From Tanypteryx hageni (lineage: Eukaryota > Arthropoda > Insecta > Odonata > Petaluridae), in the NCBI GenBank assembly GCA_028673005.1, contig CM054113.1, positions 210,233,504-210,297,503 on the forward strand: DNA of 64,000 nt, read 5' to 3'. Within the stretch, counting starts at the first letter, position 1, and each line of letters starts with the position of its first letter. The notes below the pieces were generated by a model. It searched no databases. It had not been told where the DNA came from and saw only the letters and a list, made by a program, of their open reading frames with translations. Both the position numbers and the translations under genes were made by a program. Positions 63,947 through 64,000 of this stretch are shown here, piece by piece.

Positions 63947-64000
63947 GTTCAGCGCGCTGGGTCATGCTTGGCACAGATATTTTTTGCGTGATCACTTCCA
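63947..64000 (+). CDS. Start of another CLIP protease exon 5 (copy F, cut by window edge)
   Basis: The last 54 bases read GSARWVMLGTDIFCVITS, aligning with the start of exon 5 in the other copies (GPARWVLLGTELLINTTSS). It is the most diverged copy here. A clean AG acceptor is not visible just before it (ATATTG|TGG), so it may be a pseudo-exon or use a shifted boundary. Its presence shows that the cluster continues to the right. Confidence 0.5.

Overview
This is a eukaryotic, AT-rich nuclear window, almost certainly from an arthropod (probably an insect). The evidence is a tandem family of intron-split CLIP-domain serine protease genes with GT..AG introns, embedded in arthropod-type transposons: BEL/Pao, RTE, jockey-like and I-like LINEs, hAT, PIF/Harbinger, Helitron-like elements, tRNA-derived SINEs and a Polinton/Maverick. 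The species cannot be named from sequence alone.

Host genes. All recognisable host coding sequence belongs to one protease family on the + strand. Two copies have a full set of seven exons (gene 1, 12341-20975; gene 2, 43025-50502), each with signal peptide, six-cysteine clip domain and complete His/Asp/Ser triad. A third has intact exons 5-7 (3521-5638), its upstream exons lying beyond the left edge or lost. Two broken copies remain (exons 6-7 at 29124-30329; exon 5 at 41954-42239), and a divergent exon-5 start lies at the right edge (about 63947-64000), so the cluster continues outside the window.

Transposons, left to right: BEL/Pao 5' part with LTR and primer-binding site (1-2690, -); a LINE RT fragment (6500-7342, -) abutting a decayed hAT (7343-9651); a small PIF/Harbinger element with a MADF remnant (11013-11760); a SINE in gene 1 intron 4 (16664-16986); a 5'-truncated RTE LINE with a long open RT frame (21452-23905, -); a second SINE (24821-24940, -); a jockey-like ORF1 remnant (25128-26760, +); Helitron-like remains and a tandem array (27416-29066); an I-like LINE with ORF1, endonuclease, RT and RNase H (31140-36860, -); a decayed longer RTE LINE (37893-41170, -); a long foldback and a 1.56 kb insertion in gene 2 intron 4; a hAT MITE (51079-51359); and a 12.0 kb Polinton (51389-63394).

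The Polinton is the most informative element. It has inverted terminal repeats built from tandem arrays and remnants of protein-primed DNA polymerase B, packaging ATPase, integrase with a chromodomain-like tail, penton-like protein, basic pVI/core-like protein, major capsid protein and adenain-like cysteine protease. Every core gene is broken, and an internal deletion fuses the 5' part of polB to the 3' end of the ATPase gene. Several further small genes of unknown role lie inside it.

The picture is a defence- or development-type protease cluster that grew by segmental duplication and whose introns and spacers were filled by successive transposon insertions.
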